NCBI GenBank assembly: GCA_900763965.1 | Contig: CAAFMG010000046.1 | Coordinates: forward strand, 1-15,939 | From: an uncultured Oscillospiraceae bacterium | GTDB lineage: Bacteria > Bacillota > Clostridia > Oscillospirales > Oscillospiraceae | Direction: 5' to 3' | Length of the DNA stretch: 15,939 nt | Shown here: positions 13,930 through 15,939 of the stretch, one piece after another | Layout: each line of letters opens with the position of its first letter | Numbering within the stretch: position 1 is the first letter of the stretch | Program-made: the position numbers and the translations under genes | Notes under the pieces: model-generated | Database searches by the model: none | The model's input: only the letters and a program-made list of their open reading frames with translations | What the model was told of the DNA's origin: nothing

Positions 13930-13989
13930 GGCAGCGCCGAAAAATCCGAAAAAGACATCCGAAAGTGACGCTTTTTGCGGGGAGCTGCC
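13930..13989 (-). repeat. Repeat element D (60-bp imperfect palindrome in the M20 leader)
   Basis: Bounded by GGCAGCGCC (13930-13938) and the inverted GGAGCTGCC (13981-13989). Inside, CCGAAAAAG (13946-13954) can pair with CTTTTTGCGG (13971-13980) with one bulge. The GGCAGCGCCG end is the same ten bases that open element C. It lies between the M20 promoter and ribosome site, so it is in the 5' leader. Confidence 0.55.
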
Positions 13990-14002
13990 ATAGGATAGAT
14001 TC

Positions 14003-14031
14003 ATTATACCATTGCCCGCCGGGGAAAACAA
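14003..14031 (-). promoter_or_regulatory. Promoter for the M20 peptidase/lipoprotein operon
   Basis: On the minus strand TTGTTT (14031-14026), a 17-base spacer and a perfect TATAAT (14008-14003). The leader to the ATG at 13905 is about 90 bases and contains element D. Confidence 0.75.
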
Positions 14032-14076
14032 GGGCAGGGCCGGATTTTGACAAAATGGATTTTTTGCGAAAACTCC

Positions 14077-14105
14077 TTGCTATTTTCTTTGTTTTCCTGT
14101 ACACT
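14077..14105 (+). promoter_or_regulatory. Possible promoter for the UPF0371 gene
   Basis: TTGCTA (14077-14082), 17 bases, TACACT (14100-14105), then GAAAGAGG and the ATG at 14140. Each box differs from consensus at two positions. A TTGACA at 14047 has no matching -10 box at the right distance. Confidence 0.5.
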
Positions 14106-14139
14106 AAGAGGTAGTTTGATTTTGAAAGAGGCGGTATCC

Positions 14140-15606
14140 ATGACGACAATCGCATTCGACAATGAAAAATACCTGCAAACCCAATCTGCCCACATCCGGG
14201 AGCGGATCGCCAAATTCGGCGGCAAGCTGTATCTGGAATTCGGCGGTAAACTCTATGATGACAACCATGCTTCCCGTGTCCTGCCGGGCTTCCAGCCGGA
14301 CAGCAAGCTGCGGATGCTTTTGCAGCTGAAGGAACAGGTGGAGATGGTCATTGTCATCAATGCCAACGACATTGAAAAGAACAAGATCCGGGGGGACCTG
14401 GGCATTACCTATGACCGGGATGTGATCCGGCTGATCAATGTATTCCGGGATTTTGGCCTGTATGTATCCAGCGTGGTGCTGACCCGGTTCCGGGAGCAGT
14501 CCATGGCCAAGGCCTTCCAGTCCCGGCTGGAGAGCATGGGCATCCGGGTGTACCACCACTATGATATTGACGGCTACCCCAACGATACCGCCCACATTGT
14601 CAGCGACCAGGGCTTCGGCAAAAATGATTACATTGAAACCACCCGCTCTTTGGTGGTGGTGACTGCCCCCGGCCCCGGCAGCGGCAAGCTGGCGGTGTGC
14701 CTGAGCCAGCTGTACCACGAGCATGAGCGGGGCAATACCGCCGGATACGCCAAATTTGAGACCTTCCCCATCTGGAATCTGCCGCTGAACCATCCGGTGA
14801 ATCTGGCCTACGAGGCGGCAACGGCCGACCTGAACGACGTGAATATGATCGACCCCTTCCATCTGGAAGCCTATGGGGAGACGACCGTCAATTACAACCG
14901 GGATGTGGAGGCATATCCTGTTCTGGTGGCCATTTTTGAAAAGATTCTGGGCTACAGCCCCTATAAGTCCCCCACGGATATGGGTGTCAACATGGTCGGA
15001 TTCTGCATCATTGACGATGAGGCCGCCCGGGAAGCCTCCCGGCAGGAGATCATCCGCCGCTATTATGTGGCCATGTGCGATTTGAAGCAGGGCAAGTGCA
15101 GCGAAGGAACGGTGCGCAAGCTGGAGCTTCTGATGAAGAAGGCCGGGGTGACGGAAGGGGAGCGGAAGGTGGTGGCTCCCGCGCTGGCCCGGGCGGAACA
15201 GACCGGCGATGCCGCTGCCGCTATGGAGCTGCCGGACGGAACCATCGTCACCGGCCGCACCACCGACCTGCTGGGTGCCTCCTCTGCACTGCTGCTCAAC
15301 GCCCTGAAGCGGCTGGCGGGTATGCCCGATGAGCTGCACCTGATCTCTCCTGTGGTTCTCGATCCCATCCAGCACCTGAAGGTGGATCATCTGGGCAACC
15401 GCAATCCCAGACTGCACACCGATGAGACCCTCATCGCCCTTTCCATCTGCGCAGCCACCAACCCCATGGCCCAAATGGCCATGGAGCAGCTCAGCAAGCT
15501 CCGGGGCTGTGAGGTGCATTCCTCTGTGATCCTTTCTGCTGTGGATGAGCGCACCTTCAAACGCCTGGGTGTCAATCTCACCTGCGAGCCTCGATACGCA
15601 AACTAG
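14140..15606 (+). CDS. UPF0371 / DUF1846 family protein
   Basis: At 488 aa this is the full length of the family. Recognisable segments are [33 protein letters not shown] at the N-terminus, then [106 protein letters not shown], and [20 protein letters not shown] at residues 178-183 looks like a phosphate-binding loop but is not a canonical Walker A. The family is widespread in Firmicutes and Actinobacteria with structures available but no settled function that I know of; a nucleotide or phosphosugar ligand is a guess. ATG at 14140 is preceded by AAAGAGG; an earlier in-frame ATG at 14047 lies upstream of the likely promoter and is rejected. The gene stands alone, divergent from the M20 gene, and no clear terminator follows. 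Confidence 0.95.
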   Translation: MTTIAFDNEKYLQTQSAHIRERIAKFGGKLYLEFGGKLYDDNHASRVLPGFQPDSKLRMLLQLKEQVEMVIVINANDIEKNKIRGDLGITYDRDVIRLINVFRDFGLYVSSVVLTRFREQSMAKAFQSRLESMGIRVYHHYDIDGYPNDTAHIVSDQGFGKNDYIETTRSLVVVTAPGPGSGKLAVCLSQLYHEHERGNTAGYAKFETFPIWNLPLNHPVNLAYEAATADLNDVNMIDPFHLEAYGETTVNYNRDVEAYPVLVAIFEKILGYSPYKSPTDMGVNMVGFCIIDDEAAREASRQEIIRRYYVAMCDLKQGKCSEGTVRKLELLMKKAGVTEGERKVVAPALARAEQTGDAAAAMELPDGTIVTGRTTDLLGASSALLLNALKRLAGMPDELHLISPVVLDPIQHLKVDHLGNRNPRLHTDETLIALSICAATNPMAQMAMEQLSKLRGCEVHSSVILSAVDERTFKRLGVNLTCEPRYAN

Positions 15607-15939
15607 TAGAGCAAATCTCTTAAAACTTCATAAATGCGTTTCAACTAAGCACTGCCATTATCCGCAGAAAAGGCGAACCGCATTTCTGTAAAAATGAAAT
15701 TATAAAGGATACGCCATGTTGGGGTGGTGCACCGCGCAGCGAATCAAAATCCAATGATCGCCGGGGGCGATCACACCATAATATAACGGGTAGTATCCGC
15801 CCGCCAACGTAACAAATTTTTGGGCAGAAACGTATTGACCCGATAATGTAACAATGTTGCGAATATTCCATGTTTCGACATTGTATTTCCGAATTTCACC
15901 GTATAATGTTCGATATTGCATTGTCGGCGCTTTGCGCCG
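15607..15939. other. 333-base stretch without a confident gene
   Basis: No ORF here has convincing coding support. A 73-codon minus-strand frame (15700-15921) is open but has no ribosome site, only a GC hairpin before its ATG. A 13-codon plus-strand frame begins at 15716 after AAGGA and ends before the perfect hairpin TGATCGCC-GGG-GGCGATCA (15755-15773). The last 15 bases form CGGCGC-TTT-GCGCCG, cut by the window edge. The right part is more AT-rich than the flanking gene. This may be a dispersed intergenic repeat or a decayed gene. Confidence 0.5.

Noticed and set aside
14104..15519. Long minus-strand open frame of 471 codons
   Set aside because: It is antisense to the UPF0371 gene, rich in Gly/His/Gln as typical of shadow frames, with no ribosome site.

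Overview
The window looks like chromosomal DNA from a moderately GC-rich Firmicute of the class Clostridia, probably a gut Oscillospirales relative. This placement is inferred from gene families (UPF0371/DUF1846, a UvrX-type polymerase with a YolD partner, a domain-swapped GH3, paired short chromate transporters), strong AGGAGG-type ribosome sites, TTGACA/TATAAT promoters and a Firmicutes-type LexA box. No rRNA, tRNA, CRISPR array, transposase or phage gene is visible.

Layout. (1) 1-3104, minus strand: a two-component system (response regulator, histidine kinase) followed by an ABC ATPase and the start of a large FtsX-like permease that runs off the window edge. This is the usual make-up of a cell-envelope-stress or antimicrobial-peptide response module. 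A perfect 12-bp dyad separates the kinase from the ATPase. (2) 3134-4093, minus: an unrecognised 319-aa protein with its own promoter. (3) 4164-5590, plus: a promoter, a 277-bp structured repeat (element A), then two overlapping half-size chromate-transporter genes, a 110-bp repeat (element C) and a bidirectional terminator. (4) 5754-9359, minus: a cytoplasmic GH3 glycosidase with permuted domain order, repeat element B, and an aldo/keto reductase with two four-cysteine clusters. (5) 9436-11457, plus: an SOS operon with a LexA box inside a consensus promoter, a Y-family DNA polymerase and a YolD-like protein. (6) 11518-13905, minus: a membrane-anchored M20 peptidase and a lipoprotein with an internal duplication. 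(7) 14140-15606, plus: a UPF0371/DUF1846 protein. (8) 15607-15939: no confident gene.

The most unusual feature is a family of imperfect-palindrome repeats. Elements A (4200-4476) and B (6786-6946) are the same 161-bp hairpin element in opposite orientations. They align without gaps once two 58-bp tandem units are removed from A. Both lie immediately upstream of a gene's ribosome-binding site, in the same orientation relative to that gene, and their central stem shows compensatory base changes between the copies. The 58-bp units inside A also show a compensatory change in a small hairpin. Elements C (5591-5700) and D (13930-13989) share a different terminal sequence, and C shares interior sequence with A and B. 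They could be MITE-like mobile repeats, leader RNA structures, or mobile repeats taken up as leaders. The sequence alone does not decide between these.
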